A DNA stretch of 24,843 nucleotides from assembly GCA_937983055.1 (NCBI GenBank), contig CALJLA010000238.1, forward strand, positions 1 through 24,843, in the 5' to 3' direction. The stretch's first letter is position 1, and the number at the start of each line of letters is the position of its first letter. This document shows, piece after piece, positions 1-7,776 of the stretch. The notes beneath the pieces were generated by a model that saw only the letters and a list, made by a program, of their open reading frames with translations, searched no databases and was not told the DNA's origin. This stretch comes from an uncultured Pseudomonadota bacterium (GTDB taxonomy: Bacteria; Pseudomonadota; Gammaproteobacteria; Burkholderiales; Eutrophovitaceae). A program made the translations under genes and the position numbers.

Positions 1-10
1 ACTCGCTCTT

Positions 11-43
11 CTCTGCGCACTCTGCGATCTCTGCGTCTCTGCG
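11..43. repeat. Imperfect tandem CTCTGCG repeat
   Basis: Four exact copies of the heptamer CTCTGCG begin at 11, 20, 29 and 37, a period of 9, 9 and 8 bases. They lie just downstream of the paaK stop codon, which reads leftward. On the other strand they read as CGCAGAG units. I recall similar CGCAGAGA-type short repeats dispersed in environmental bacterial genomes, but I cannot check that here. The left edge may continue outside the window. Confidence 0.6.
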
Positions 44-62
44 TTGAGAATTCGATGCAAGG

Positions 63-1370
63 TTACGGCTTGGGCCGCTTGTCGATGACCCGCACCGCCT
101 TGCCCTGGGAGCGGGCGACGGTGCCGGGCTCGACGACTTTCACGGCGGCGGTCACGCCGATGTAGCCGCGGATCTCGCGCGCGACAGCCTGTTCGATCGC
201 CGCGCGTGCCGCTGCCGACAGCGGGCCGGGAATGCCCGGATCGCGTTCGACCAGCACGTCGAGCGCGTCGAGATGGCCGTCGCGCCGCACCTCCAGCACG
301 TAGTGCGGCGAAAGCCTGTCCTGGCGCACCAGCAGTTCCTCGATCTGCGAGGGAAAGACGTTCACGCCGCGGATGATCAGCATGTCGTCGGCGCGCCCGG
401 TGATGCGGGCGATGCGGCGCATGCTGCGCGCGGTGCCGGGCAGCAGCGCGGTGAGGTCGCGGGTGCGGTAGCGCACCACCGGCATGCCGATCTTGGTGAG
501 CGAGGTCAGCACCAGCTCGCCGCGTTCGCCGTCGGGCAGCACCGCGCCGGTATGCGGATCGACGATTTCCGGGTAGAAGTGGTCTTCCCAAAGGGTCAGC
601 CCGTCCTTGGTTTCGAGGCACTCCTGTCCGACGCCGGGCCCGATGACTTCCGACAGGCCGTAGATATCCAGCGCGTCGAGTCCCATGCGCTGTTCGATCT
701 CGGCGCGCATGGCTTCGCTCCAGGGCTCGGCGCCGAAGATACCCACGCGCAGCGAGCATTGCGCCGGGTCGAGGCCCTGGCGAACGAACTCGTCGGCGAT
801 CACCAGCAGGTACGACGGCGTGCACATGATGATGTCGGGCGCAAAATCGCGGATGAGCTGCACTTGCCGCTCGGTCATGCCGCCGCTGACCGGGATGACC
901 GTGGCGCCGAGGGCTTCGCCGCCGTAATGTGCGCCCAGTCCGCCGGTGAACAGGCCGTAGCCGTAGGCGACGTGAATCCGGTCGGTGCGGCGGCCGCCAG
1001 CGGCGCGGATCGAGCGCGCCATCACCGTGGACCAGGTGTCGATGTCTTCGCGGGTGTAGCCGACCACGGTCGGCTTGCCGGTGGTGCCGCTGGAGGCGTG
1101 GATGCGCACGATGTCGTGCATCGGCACGGCGAACATGCCGAAGGGGTAGTGGGCGCGCAGATCGTCCTTGGTGGTGAACGGAAAGCGCGCCAGGTCGGAG
1201 AGCTGCTTCACATCCGACGGATGCACGCCGGCGTGGTCGAAGGCGGCGCGATAGTGGGGCACGTTCTGGTAGGCGTGCTCCAGCGTCCACTGCAGGCGCT
1301 TCAACTGCAGCGCGGCCAGCTCGTCGCGGCTGGCCTTTTCGATCGGCTCCAGCTGGTCCTTTACCGCCAT
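63..1370 (-). CDS. paaK: Phenylacetate-CoA ligase
   Basis: This 435-residue cytoplasmic enzyme activates phenylacetate with ATP and CoA to phenylacetyl-CoA, the first step of aerobic phenylacetate degradation. It belongs to the ANL adenylating superfamily. The phosphate-binding motif SSGTTGKPT is at residues 93-101, the acceptor motif IYGLSEVIGPG at 236-246, YRTRD at 301-305, and the hinge segment GRADDMLIIRGVNVFPSQIE at 325-344. Length matches PaaK (about 430-440). I chose the ATG at 1370 because it has a GGGGAG ribosome site upstream and matches the family N-terminus; the same frame stays open to 1592 but that extension is low-complexity Arg/Gly/Pro sequence. No other paa genes are in the window. 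It could serve a related aryl acid, since the family is broad. Confidence 0.93.
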   Translation of the reverse strand: MAVKDQLEPIEKASRDELAALQLKRLQWTLEHAYQNVPHYRAAFDHAGVHPSDVKQLSDLARFPFTTKDDLRAHYPFGMFAVPMHDIVRIHASSGTTGKPTVVGYTREDIDTWSTVMARSIRAAGGRRTDRIHVAYGYGLFTGGLGAHYGGEALGATVIPVSGGMTERQVQLIRDFAPDIIMCTPSYLLVIADEFVRQGLDPAQCSLRVGIFGAEPWSEAMRAEIEQRMGLDALDIYGLSEVIGPGVGQECLETKDGLTLWEDHFYPEIVDPHTGAVLPDGERGELVLTSLTKIGMPVVRYRTRDLTALLPGTARSMRRIARITGRADDMLIIRGVNVFPSQIEELLVRQDRLSPHYVLEVRRDGHLDALDVLVERDPGIPGPLSAAARAAIEQAVAREIRGYIGVTAAVKVVEPGTVARSQGKAVRVIDKRPKP

Positions 1371-1542
1371 CAGGGCGTCTCTCCCCAGGTGCCCGCCGGT
1401 CCCGCGAGTGCGCCGGCGCGTTCTGCGATGCCTGCGGCCAACGGCACCGCCGGCATTATGCGCGAGCGGGACGCGCTTTGCCGGCGGCAGCCGGGGCCGG
1501 GGCGCCGCTCGGCCGCAGGGCCCGGCTTCGACCGACGAGCCT

Positions 1543-1572
1543 TTGACTGCGTGGGGCAGAACGCGGTAGAAG
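1543..1572 (+). promoter_or_regulatory. Possible promoter of the DUF899 gene
   Basis: TTGACT (1543-1548) and TAGAAG (1567-1572) are separated by 18 bases, about 80 bases upstream of the DUF899 start codon. The -35 matches the sigma-70 consensus at 5 of 6 positions and the -10 at 4 of 6. This is a pattern match only. The stretch 1371-1654 otherwise holds the divergent 5' flanks of paaK and this gene. Confidence 0.35.
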
Positions 1573-1654
1573 AAGGGTTCGTGTTCCCGCATTGGACCCG
1601 GCGCCCGCCGTGGCGCGCGGAACCGCCGGTCCGCACACAGAGAGGAGGCCCATC

Positions 1655-2359
1655 ATGCCGACTCATCGCGTGGTTTCCCGCCAGGAATGGACCAGAACGC
1701 GCACGAAACTGCTGGCGACGGAAAAGGAATTCACCCGGCTGCGCGACGAGCTGTCGCGCCAGCGGCGCGAGCTACCGTGGGTGAATGTCGTCAAGCAGTA
1801 CTCATTCGAGGGGCCGGACGGCCGCTGTTCGCTGGGCGAGCTGTTCGACGGGCGCAGCCAGCTGATCGTGTATCACTTCATGTTCGGGCCGGACTGGACG
1901 GAAGGTTGCCCGAGCTGCTCGTTCTGGGCGGACAATCTGGAAGGCATTCCGGTCCATCTCGCGCACCGCGACGCGACGCTGGTGGCGGTGTCGCGCGCGC
2001 CGTACAGCAAGCTGGCGGCCTACAGGACGCGCATGGGTTGGACGTTTCCCTGGTATTCCTCGCTCGGCAGCGACTTCAATTACGACTACCAGGTGTCGTT
2101 CACGTCGGAGCAGATCGACTCCGGCAGCGCCGAGTACAACTACCGTCGGACCAGCGTGCGGGAAGAACTGCCCGGCGTGAGCGTGTTCCTTCGCGATGAC
2201 GCCGGCGAGGTGTTCCACACCTACTCGACCTATGCGCGCGGGCTCGACATGCTGAACGGCGCCTACCACTATATGGACCTGCTGCCCAAGGGGCGCGACG
2301 AGGACGGACTGCCCTGGCCGATGGCCTGGCTGCGCCGCCACGATCAGTACGAGGACTAG
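1655..2359 (+). CDS. DUF899 family thioredoxin-fold protein
   Basis: The 234-residue product belongs to the DUF899 family, predicted to have a thioredoxin-like fold; its substrate is not established. The N-terminal 40 residues are charged and helical, followed by a strand-rich core. The segment WTEGCPSCSFWADN carries Cys85 and Cys88 in a CxxC-like position after VYHFMFGPD, as in peroxiredoxin-like folds. The C-terminus has the recurring YHYMDLLPKGRDE signature. Start: the ATG at 1655 has an AGAGGAGG ribosome site at 1641-1648; the frame extends to 1592 but without a site. It is divergent from paaK and followed by a strong hairpin at 2385-2418, so it is probably transcribed alone. Redox or detoxification activity is an inference. 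Confidence 0.88.
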   Translation: MPTHRVVSRQEWTRTRTKLLATEKEFTRLRDELSRQRRELPWVNVVKQYSFEGPDGRCSLGELFDGRSQLIVYHFMFGPDWTEGCPSCSFWADNLEGIPVHLAHRDATLVAVSRAPYSKLAAYRTRMGWTFPWYSSLGSDFNYDYQVSFTSEQIDSGSAEYNYRRTSVREELPGVSVFLRDDAGEVFHTYSTYARGLDMLNGAYHYMDLLPKGRDEDGLPWPMAWLRRHDQYED

Positions 2360-2384
2360 TTCCTCCGCGGTTGATGGCCGTAGC

Positions 2385-2418
2385 TGCATTCGCGTGCGGG
2401 ACCGAGCACGCGAATGCA
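2385..2418 (+). terminator. 13-bp perfect hairpin after the DUF899 gene
   Basis: The arms TGCATTCGCGTGC (2385-2397) and GCACGCGAATGCA (2406-2418) are exact reverse complements around an 8-base loop, starting 26 bases after the stop codon. No T-run follows, so it may be a poor intrinsic terminator, an mRNA 3'-end stabiliser, or a protein-binding palindrome. Confidence 0.45.
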
Positions 2419-2756
2419 AACTTGCGAGGCAGATGCGCCGGGAGCGGGCGCCTTGATTTGTCAACCCAGTTGCCTATGCTTGGCGGATGGCCCATTGAAT
2501 TTTTCAAGCTGTCGAAGGATGGCCAGGGCCCACCCGTGAAGGGTTTGTAACCGTACGCGAGTGTGACGGTAAGCGTTGTGGCAAGGCGGAAACGGGCTTT
2601 CCAAGTCGCTGATTGAAAGTCGTTTATCGGAATGACCCTGCAATAGGGCCTTTCCCTGCTGGTCGCTCCGCGTTAGCGAATGCGGGCGATAACGAAGCTC
2701 GGCGGACGCCCTGGGTTCCAATCGTAGAGTCTTCGGTCTTGTGGCTCGGAGGCACC
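2419..2756. other. Gene-free stretch upstream of the nuclease gene
   Basis: These 338 bases have lower GC than the flanking core genes. No open frame here has both a ribosome site and a credible protein. The nuclease frame is open back to 2613, but the ribosome site GGAGG sits only at 2748-2752, so I treat 2613-2756 as leader. I could not identify a transposon end, tRNA or promoter. It may be the left border of an acquired segment. Confidence 0.4.
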
Positions 2757-3815
2757 ATGAACAGCCTACTCGTTGCGAGCATCAATGCAGAATGGATGAA
2801 CAACTGGTTCACCGCCGACGGCGAGCCGGCGGCTTTCGAACCCACCTTCAGGATGCCGGGCGAGACAGGCAACAGCCCTCCTCACGATACGCAACGAACT
2901 GCTATGAGACTTGCGCGCGAGATCAAGGCGATCGACGCAGACATTCTTGCGTTGCAGGAGGCGCCGAGCCGCAAAGAGGAACTGGATCTTTTCATCGAGG
3001 CTCACTTATCCGCACCCGGTGGGCCGATTTACGCGTCTATTCTCGGCGACAGCGGACGATCCCAAAAACTTGCGCTGCTGTTCAAGCGGAGCGTCGTCAG
3101 CGCGACGCTTGCGCCAGCGTCTTCGGTCAGCACGTTGCTGGAGCCCTGGGAGGCAGACGTAGACGGGAGCTTAATGCTTGCTTCTTATGAGTTCACCCGC
3201 ACGCCCTTGATCGTCAATGTCGACTGCGGAAACGATTCTTTCCAGCTTATCGTAATGCACACGAAATCCGCATACGTAAATCGCGGCCAGGAAAAGTGGC
3301 GTGATCCCGCGCGCAGGCAGGAGTACATTTTTGAGGCGGTCCGTGCACGTCGCAGAACAGGTGCAGAGGCCATGCGCACGCGCGAATATCTCGAAGAGCA
3401 ACTTTCTGCCAATCCGGATGCCAGGGTCATCGTGCTTGGAGACCTTAATGACGGGCCGGGGTTGGATTTTTTCGAACGACACTACCTGCTCCACAACATA
3501 ACTGACATCCTGGTCGGTTCGGCTTATCAGCCGGAGCACATCTTCGCGCATGCGCAACATGACGTCGCGCGCGACCGGCGCTTTACTGCGGAGTTCGACG
3601 ATTTCGTTACCGACGAGAAGAACAAGAAGCTGCTCTTGGATCACATTCTGTTGTCGCCCGCGTTCAAGTCATCCCGCGGGCTGCGCAAGGTGCCCGGCTC
3701 CGGCAGAATTCATCACGAGGAATTTCTTGCGCAAATCGACAATGGCGGGGCAAGACGTGAGGACCGCCCGTCGGATCATCGTCCCGTCAGCGTCACCGTC
3801 GAATTTGACGATTAA
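2757..3815 (+). CDS. Endonuclease/exonuclease/phosphatase family protein
   Basis: This 352-residue protein has the DNase I-like EEP fold, which hydrolyses phosphodiesters with a divalent metal. The family hallmarks are present: LQE with the metal-binding Glu68, the HTK segment at His168, GDLND with Asp229 and Asn231, LLDHILLS at 313-320, and the terminal SDHRPV with Asp340-His341. No signal peptide or membrane segment is seen, so it is probably cytoplasmic. The actual substrate (nucleic acid, phospholipid or sugar phosphate) cannot be told. The ATG at 2757 follows a GGAGG site at 2748-2752. Base and codon use are less GC-biased than the neighbours, with many A/T third positions, and it stands alone between the DUF899 gene and a convergent permease, which suggests horizontal acquisition. 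Confidence 0.88.
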   Translation: MNSLLVASINAEWMNNWFTADGEPAAFEPTFRMPGETGNSPPHDTQRTAMRLAREIKAIDADILALQEAPSRKEELDLFIEAHLSAPGGPIYASILGDSGRSQKLALLFKRSVVSATLAPASSVSTLLEPWEADVDGSLMLASYEFTRTPLIVNVDCGNDSFQLIVMHTKSAYVNRGQEKWRDPARRQEYIFEAVRARRRTGAEAMRTREYLEEQLSANPDARVIVLGDLNDGPGLDFFERHYLLHNITDILVGSAYQPEHIFAHAQHDVARDRRFTAEFDDFVTDEKNKKLLLDHILLSPAFKSSRGLRKVPGSGRIHHEEFLAQIDNGGARREDRPSDHRPVSVTVEFDD

Positions 3816-3821
3816 CCCAAG

Positions 3822-3843
3822 CCGGCCGTGTGGCCCCGGCCGG
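3822..3843. terminator. Short convergent hairpin
   Basis: CCGGCCG (3822-3828) pairs with CGGCCGG (3837-3843) around an 8-base loop, in the 55-bp gap between the nuclease gene and the convergent permease gene. There is no T-run on either side, so termination is only a guess from position. Confidence 0.25.
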
Positions 3844-3870
3844 GACGAGCGGCAAGTCGGAGCTGGCCGC

Positions 3871-4971
3871 TTATACGTGGCTGTTTTCGGTGGGCTCTTC
3901 ACCCACTAGCCCGTTTCTCGACAGCAGCACCGCGATCGGCCGGGTGCCGCTGAAGCCGGACAGGATGATCACCAGTACCGCGGTGACCGGCACGGCGAGA
4001 AAGGCGCCGGGAATGCCCCACAGCGCGGACCATGCCGCCAGGCTGGCGAGAATGACGAAGGGGCTCAGGTTGAGCTGGTTGCCGAGCAGGTAGGGGTCGA
4101 GAAAACTGCCGATCACGAACTGCGCGGCGGCAAGCGCCGCGAAGAGGGTGAGCACGGTGGCCGTGTCGTTGAACTGCACGATGGACATGGCCACCGGGAA
4201 CAGCACGCCGAGCACCGAGCCGATGTAGGGCACATAGTTCAGCACCGCGATGACCACCGCCCAGAAGGCAGCGAACTCCACGCCCATCATCGCCATGATC
4301 GCCCAGCTCACGAGGCCGAGGATGATGTTGATGAAGGTCTTCAGCGCGAGATAGGCGCCGATGCGGGTGTTGATGTCGGCGAGCGCGCGGCGGATGCGCT
4401 CCACCGCCCTCGGGTTGCCGGACAGGCGCGACAGCTTGTCGGACAAGAAGCGCTTTTCCATCAGCAGGAAGGTAACGTACAGAAACACCACGCCCACGGT
4501 GGTCGCCAGCGCCGTGACCCAGGCGACGGTGGAGCCGACCAGCGCCTGCACGTTGATGCGCCCCAGAAAGTCGTCGCGCAGGGTGGTCCAGGTCGGGGCG
4601 CGTTCGATGCCGAAATACACCATGACCTGGTGGATCTTGGACAGCAGCGACTCCTGGTAGTCGGGCGCGATGGCGACAACGCGCCCCACGTTGCTGATCA
4701 CCAGCGACACGCCGGCGGCCAGCACCAGGCCGATCGCGCAGATAGACAAGAAATAGCGCAGCTGCACCGGCAGCCGGGGGCCGACCGCGGGGATGCTTTC
4801 CATCAGCCGGGCGAGCCCGGTGATGACGTAGACGATCAGCACGCTGAACACGATCGGCACGAATACCGCCTTGCCGACGTGCAGCACCCAGCCCACGACG
4901 GCCGCCAGCACCGCGCCGAGCACGACCGACCGGAACCACTCCCGTTTTTCTTCGATTGAAACCTGGGGCAT
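3871..4971 (-). CDS. AI-2E family transporter (PerM-type permease)
   Basis: The 366-residue integral membrane protein belongs to the AI-2E/PerM family, whose members export or exchange small molecules, autoinducer-2 in one case and Na+/Li+-H+ antiport in others. It has two N-terminal helices (from about residues 16 and 36), a third near 75-95, a soluble loop at about 100-145, and a C-terminal block of about five helices with the family features YVPYIGSVLG and GNQLNLSPFVIL. Start choice is uncertain: the ATG at 4971 and a TTG at 5001 are both open and neither has a good ribosome site. I took the ATG. The gene is separated from the small gene upstream by a strong terminator, so it needs its own promoter. 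The substrate is unknown. Confidence 0.88.
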   Translation of the reverse strand: MPQVSIEEKREWFRSVVLGAVLAAVVGWVLHVGKAVFVPIVFSVLIVYVITGLARLMESIPAVGPRLPVQLRYFLSICAIGLVLAAGVSLVISNVGRVVAIAPDYQESLLSKIHQVMVYFGIERAPTWTTLRDDFLGRINVQALVGSTVAWVTALATTVGVVFLYVTFLLMEKRFLSDKLSRLSGNPRAVERIRRALADINTRIGAYLALKTFINIILGLVSWAIMAMMGVEFAAFWAVVIAVLNYVPYIGSVLGVLFPVAMSIVQFNDTATVLTLFAALAAAQFVIGSFLDPYLLGNQLNLSPFVILASLAAWSALWGIPGAFLAVPVTAVLVIILSGFSGTRPIAVLLSRNGLVGEEPTENSHV

Positions 4972-5075
4972 TGACCGCTTGAGTTTGCCGTGACCCGGCA
5001 AGGATAAGGGAAGCGGCAGCCGCGACCCAAAGCCGCCGTCGCCGCGGCCGATGTGCGAGCTTTCCGACGGGTGAA

Positions 5076-5105
5076 ATGAAAAAGCCCCGGAGGTCCGGGG
5101 CTTAT
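5076..5105 (-). terminator. Intrinsic terminator of the 41-residue gene
   Basis: AAGCCCCGGA (5082-5091) pairs with TCCGGGGCTT (5094-5103). In minus orientation the GC stem is followed by TTTTT. It lies about 30 bases beyond the stop codon of the small gene at 5135-5260 and upstream of the AI-2E-type permease gene. Confidence 0.85.
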
Positions 5106-5134
5106 TCTTCGCTGCAGCGACTGTGTGTGACGGC

Positions 5135-5260
5135 TTACTTGCCGTGCTTTGCCCACAGTTCCGCGTTGAGAGCTGCCTGTTCCTTGCCGAGCGACATCAC
5201 CCAGTAGAGGCAACCGATGACGACGGCGAGCGGACCTGCGGCGAGAATGAAGCCTTCCAT
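5135..5260 (-). CDS. Small membrane protein, 41 residues
   Basis: I do not recognise this family. The product begins MEGFILAAGPLAVVIG and has one hydrophobic helix (about residues 4-23, ending CLYWVM), followed by an amphipathic tail KEQAALNAELWAKHGK that is charged and basic at its end. A single-pass inner-membrane protein with a short cytoplasmic tail is the simplest reading. Three things support a real gene: an AAGGAG ribosome site six bases before the ATG, a textbook terminator about 30 bases after the stop, and a 5' region with a possible -10. It is too short for most gene callers. It resembles, only in size and layout, accessory subunits of respiratory oxidases or small stress peptides; I infer no function. 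Confidence 0.75.
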   Translation of the reverse strand: MEGFILAAGPLAVVIGCLYWVMSLGKEQAALNAELWAKHGK

Positions 5261-5368
5261 TTATTTCTCCTTGATTACGTGTCTAGACAAGTAAGCACTG
5301 CTCCCGGATTGCGCACAGGCTGAGCTTGGGCTTGTGGCCCTGGCCTGAATAATTTCCGAGCGGGGCGC

Positions 5369-5374
5369 ATCATA
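5369..5374 (-). promoter_or_regulatory. Possible -10 element for the 41-residue gene
   Basis: In minus orientation the hexamer TATGAT (5 of 6 to the -10 consensus) lies about 110 bases upstream of the small gene and inside the gap after the flavoprotein gene that ends at 5440. No convincing -35 is seen, so it would depend on an activator or be chance. Confidence 0.3.
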
Positions 5375-5439
5375 CCGGAACCATTTCGCCGTCCGGGAGA
5401 TTTCGAGCTGTAACGGTTTGTGACGCCGCCCGGCGGGGA

Positions 5440-6606
5440 TCAGGCGTATTGCCCGGCGGCGTGCCCAGAGGCCCAGGCCCACTGGAAGTTGTAGCCGCCG
5501 AGATGTCCGGTGACGTCGACGACTTCGCCGATGAAATACAGCCCGGGCAGGTCTTGCGCAGCCATGGTTTTCGAGGACAGGGCGCGGGTGTCGATGCCGC
5601 CGAGGGTGACTTCGGCCTTCTTGTAGCCGACTGTGCCGCTCGGGCGCACACGCCAGTCGTGCAGGCGTTGCGCAGCCTCGCGGAGCCTGGGCGGCCCGAG
5701 CTGTTTCAGCGGCGCGTTGGTGAAGTTGACCTCGACCCAGCGCTGGGCGAAGCGCTGCGGCAGCCATGTGGCCAGAAAATTGGCGAGCAGCTTGTCGCTG
5801 CCGCGCGCCGCGTCGAGGCGCTCCGCCAGCGGCTGTGCCGGCAGCAGGTCGATCGACAGGTCGGCGCCGGGACGCCAGTAGGAGGAAATCTGCAGGATCG
5901 CCGGACCGGACAGGCCGCGATGGGTGATCAGCAGGTTCTCGCGAAAGCGCGCGCCGTTGCAGGCGACCGTGGCGTCGATCGAAATGCCGGACAGGTCGGC
6001 GAATTGGCGCAGCGTGTCGGGCGCAAAGGTGAGGCCGACCAGCGCCGGGCGCAGTTCGGTGACGGCGAGCCCGAACTGTTCGGCGACGCGGTAACCGAAC
6101 GGGCTGGCGCCGATCTGCGGAATCGACAGTCCGCCGGTGGCGATGACCAGCGATTCGGCGCCGAGCCGGCCGCGGTCGGTGACGATGTCGAACGGCCCGT
6201 TCCCGCGGATGTCCTGCACCCGCGCGGGCATCAGCCACCGGGTCCCGGCAGCGTCGCATTCCGCCTTCAGCATGTCGATGATCTGCTGCGAGGAGTCGTC
6301 GCAGAACAGCTGACCGAGTTTCTTCTCATGCCAGCGAATGCCGTGCTTCTCGACCAGCGCGATGAAGTCCTGCGGCGTGTAGCGGGCCAGCGCCGAGCGG
6401 CAGAAATCGGGATTGGCGGACAGGTAGTTCTCCGGGCGCGCGTGCAGGTTGGTGAAGTTGCAGCGGCCGCCGCCGGAGATGCGGATCTTCTCGCCGAGCT
6501 TTGCGCTGTGCTCGATCAGCGTCACCCGGCGGCCGCGTTTCCCGGCCTCGATCGCGCACATCATGCCGGCGGCGCCGGCGCCGACGATCGCGACGTCGGT
6601 GTCCAC
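5440..6606 (-). CDS. NAD(P)/FAD-dependent oxidoreductase, HI0933/BaiN family
   Basis: This 388-residue flavoprotein belongs to the HI0933/BaiN-like family (TIGR00275). One gut clostridial member acts on bile acids; the role in proteobacteria is not established. The dinucleotide-binding GAGAAG is at residues 9-14, followed by the family signature ISGGGRCNFTN at 43-53. The C-terminal FAD segment has GLYFIGEVVDVTGHLGGYN. Length is normal for the family. No ATG is available at the right place: the GTG at 6606 starts the protein just before the first strand, with a gap of only five bases to the stop of the gene upstream. A CTG at 6615 would overlap that stop as CTGA. Translation is therefore probably coupled to the upstream flavoprotein, with which it forms a two-gene operon. 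Confidence 0.9.
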   Translation of the reverse strand: MDTDVAIVGAGAAGMMCAIEAGKRGRRVTLIEHSAKLGEKIRISGGGRCNFTNLHARPENYLSANPDFCRSALARYTPQDFIALVEKHGIRWHEKKLGQLFCDDSSQQIIDMLKAECDAAGTRWLMPARVQDIRGNGPFDIVTDRGRLGAESLVIATGGLSIPQIGASPFGYRVAEQFGLAVTELRPALVGLTFAPDTLRQFADLSGISIDATVACNGARFRENLLITHRGLSGPAILQISSYWRPGADLSIDLLPAQPLAERLDAARGSDKLLANFLATWLPQRFAQRWVEVNFTNAPLKQLGPPRLREAAQRLHDWRVRPSGTVGYKKAEVTLGGIDTRALSSKTMAAQDLPGLYFIGEVVDVTGHLGGYNFQWAWASGHAAGQYA

Positions 6607-6611
6607 TGGAG

Positions 6612-7715
6612 TCAGTCGAGCAGCGCGCGCACATGGCGCGCAATCGCCAGCGAGGCGGTCAGGCCGGGCGACTCGATGCCGAACAGGTTGACCAGCCCCG
6701 GCACGCCGTGGACCGACGGCCCGTCGATGCGGAAATCGGCCGCGGGTTCCTCCGGGCCGGAGATCTTGGGCCGGATGCCGGTGTAGCCGGGCTGGAGTTG
6801 GCCATCCTCCAGGGCGGGATAGTAGCGGCGGATCGCCTGGTAGAAGAGCGGCTCGCGCGAAGGGTCGAAGTCGTAGTTCACGCCCTCGACCCAGTCGAGG
6901 TCGGGGCCGAAGCGGGCCTGCCCGCCAAGATCCAGCGTGACATGCACGCCGAGAAACGCAGCGTGCGCCACCGGGTAGACCAGGTGGCGAAACGGTGATT
7001 TGCCGGACAGCGTGTAGTAATGCGCCTTGGCGAAGAACGCGGGCGGGACCTTGTCCTGCGGCACGCCTTCGATCGAGCGGGCGACATGGGTAGCGTACAA
7101 GCCGCCGCAGTTGACGACCTCGCCGCAGGCCAGCCGCATCGGCTCGGCACCGGCGACGTCGAGTTCGATGCCGTTGCCGCCAACCCTGCCGCCGGCGACG
7201 CGGCTCCTGAACACCGTCATCGCGCCGGCGTTTTCGGCGTCGCCCTGCAGGGCGAGCATCAGGGCGTGGCTGTCGACGATGCCGGTGGACGGCGAGAACA
7301 CCGCGCCCACGCACCGCACCGCCGGTTCCATCGCATCGATCTCGGCGCGCGTGAGCCAGCGCAGATCGTCGACGCCGTTGGCGCGCGCCTTGTCGATGTA
7401 GCCGCCCACCGCGTCGAGTTCGGTCTTGTCGCAGGCGACGATCAGCTTGCCGGTGTTCTGGTGCGCGATGCCGTGCCCGGCGCAGTAATCGTAGAGCAGC
7501 CGCTTGCCTTCGACGCACAGCTGCGCCTTGAGCGAGCCCTTTGGATAGTAGATGCCGGCATGAATCGCCTCGGCGTTGCTCGCGCTGGTGTGGGTGCCGC
7601 TTGCCTCCTCGGCCTCGATCACGATCACTTCGCGGCCGGAGAGCGCCAGCTCGCGCGCCACCGCGAGGCCAACGACGCCGGCGCCGATTACCGCGCAGCC
7701 GATTCGTTCAGACAC
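6612..7715 (-). CDS. FAD-dependent oxidoreductase, L-2-hydroxyglutarate dehydrogenase family
   Basis: The 367-residue protein is a DAO-fold flavoenzyme of the LhgO/L2HGDH group, which oxidises L-2-hydroxyglutarate to 2-oxoglutarate and passes electrons to quinone or oxygen. The FAD-binding GAGVVG is at residues 11-16 with the ribose-binding Glu34. The family segment HTSASNAEAIHAGIYYP is at 42-58, and TGKLIVA at 88-94. The C-terminal TGIRPKI and NLFGIESPGLTASLAI contact FAD in relatives. It is shorter than E. coli LhgO (about 420), as are many proteobacterial homologues, so the substrate may be another 2-hydroxyacid. The start is the GTG at 7715; another GTG at 7724 is possible, and neither has a strong ribosome site. 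It is the first gene of a pair with the HI0933-type flavoprotein and is divergent from the DUF3025 gene. Confidence 0.85.
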   Translation of the reverse strand: MSERIGCAVIGAGVVGLAVARELALSGREVIVIEAEEASGTHTSASNAEAIHAGIYYPKGSLKAQLCVEGKRLLYDYCAGHGIAHQNTGKLIVACDKTELDAVGGYIDKARANGVDDLRWLTRAEIDAMEPAVRCVGAVFSPSTGIVDSHALMLALQGDAENAGAMTVFRSRVAGGRVGGNGIELDVAGAEPMRLACGEVVNCGGLYATHVARSIEGVPQDKVPPAFFAKAHYYTLSGKSPFRHLVYPVAHAAFLGVHVTLDLGGQARFGPDLDWVEGVNYDFDPSREPLFYQAIRRYYPALEDGQLQPGYTGIRPKISGPEEPAADFRIDGPSVHGVPGLVNLFGIESPGLTASLAIARHVRALLD

Positions 7716-7727
7716 TGCCTGCACCGC

Positions 7728-7733
7728 TAGAAT
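7728..7733 (+). promoter_or_regulatory. Possible -10 element for the DUF3025 gene
   Basis: TAGAAT matches the sigma-70 -10 consensus at 5 of 6 positions and lies 43 bases before the DUF3025 start codon, in the 61-bp divergent gap. The -35 region is poor. Confidence 0.35.
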
Positions 7734-7776
7734 CCGGAAAGCCGGTAATGGTACCCGAAGGTATTTCGCTTTCCCG

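Noticed and set aside
1371..1592. 74-residue N-terminal extension of PaaK in the same frame
   Set aside because: It is Arg/Gly/Pro-rich high-GC read-through without a ribosome site, and the family N-terminus begins at the ATG at 1370.
273..1784. Long plus-strand open frame opposite paaK
   Set aside because: It is an antisense shadow of a well-supported gene; composition is His/Ala/Gly-rich and no motif is visible.
2613..2756. Upstream extension of the nuclease reading frame by 48 codons
   Set aside because: The GGAGG site is directly before the ATG at 2757, and the EEP fold starts at that methionine.
6607..7518. Apparent N-terminal fusion extending the HI0933-type gene to about 690 residues
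   Set aside because: The extra part is the out-of-frame reading of the upstream flavoprotein gene; the true product starts near 6606.
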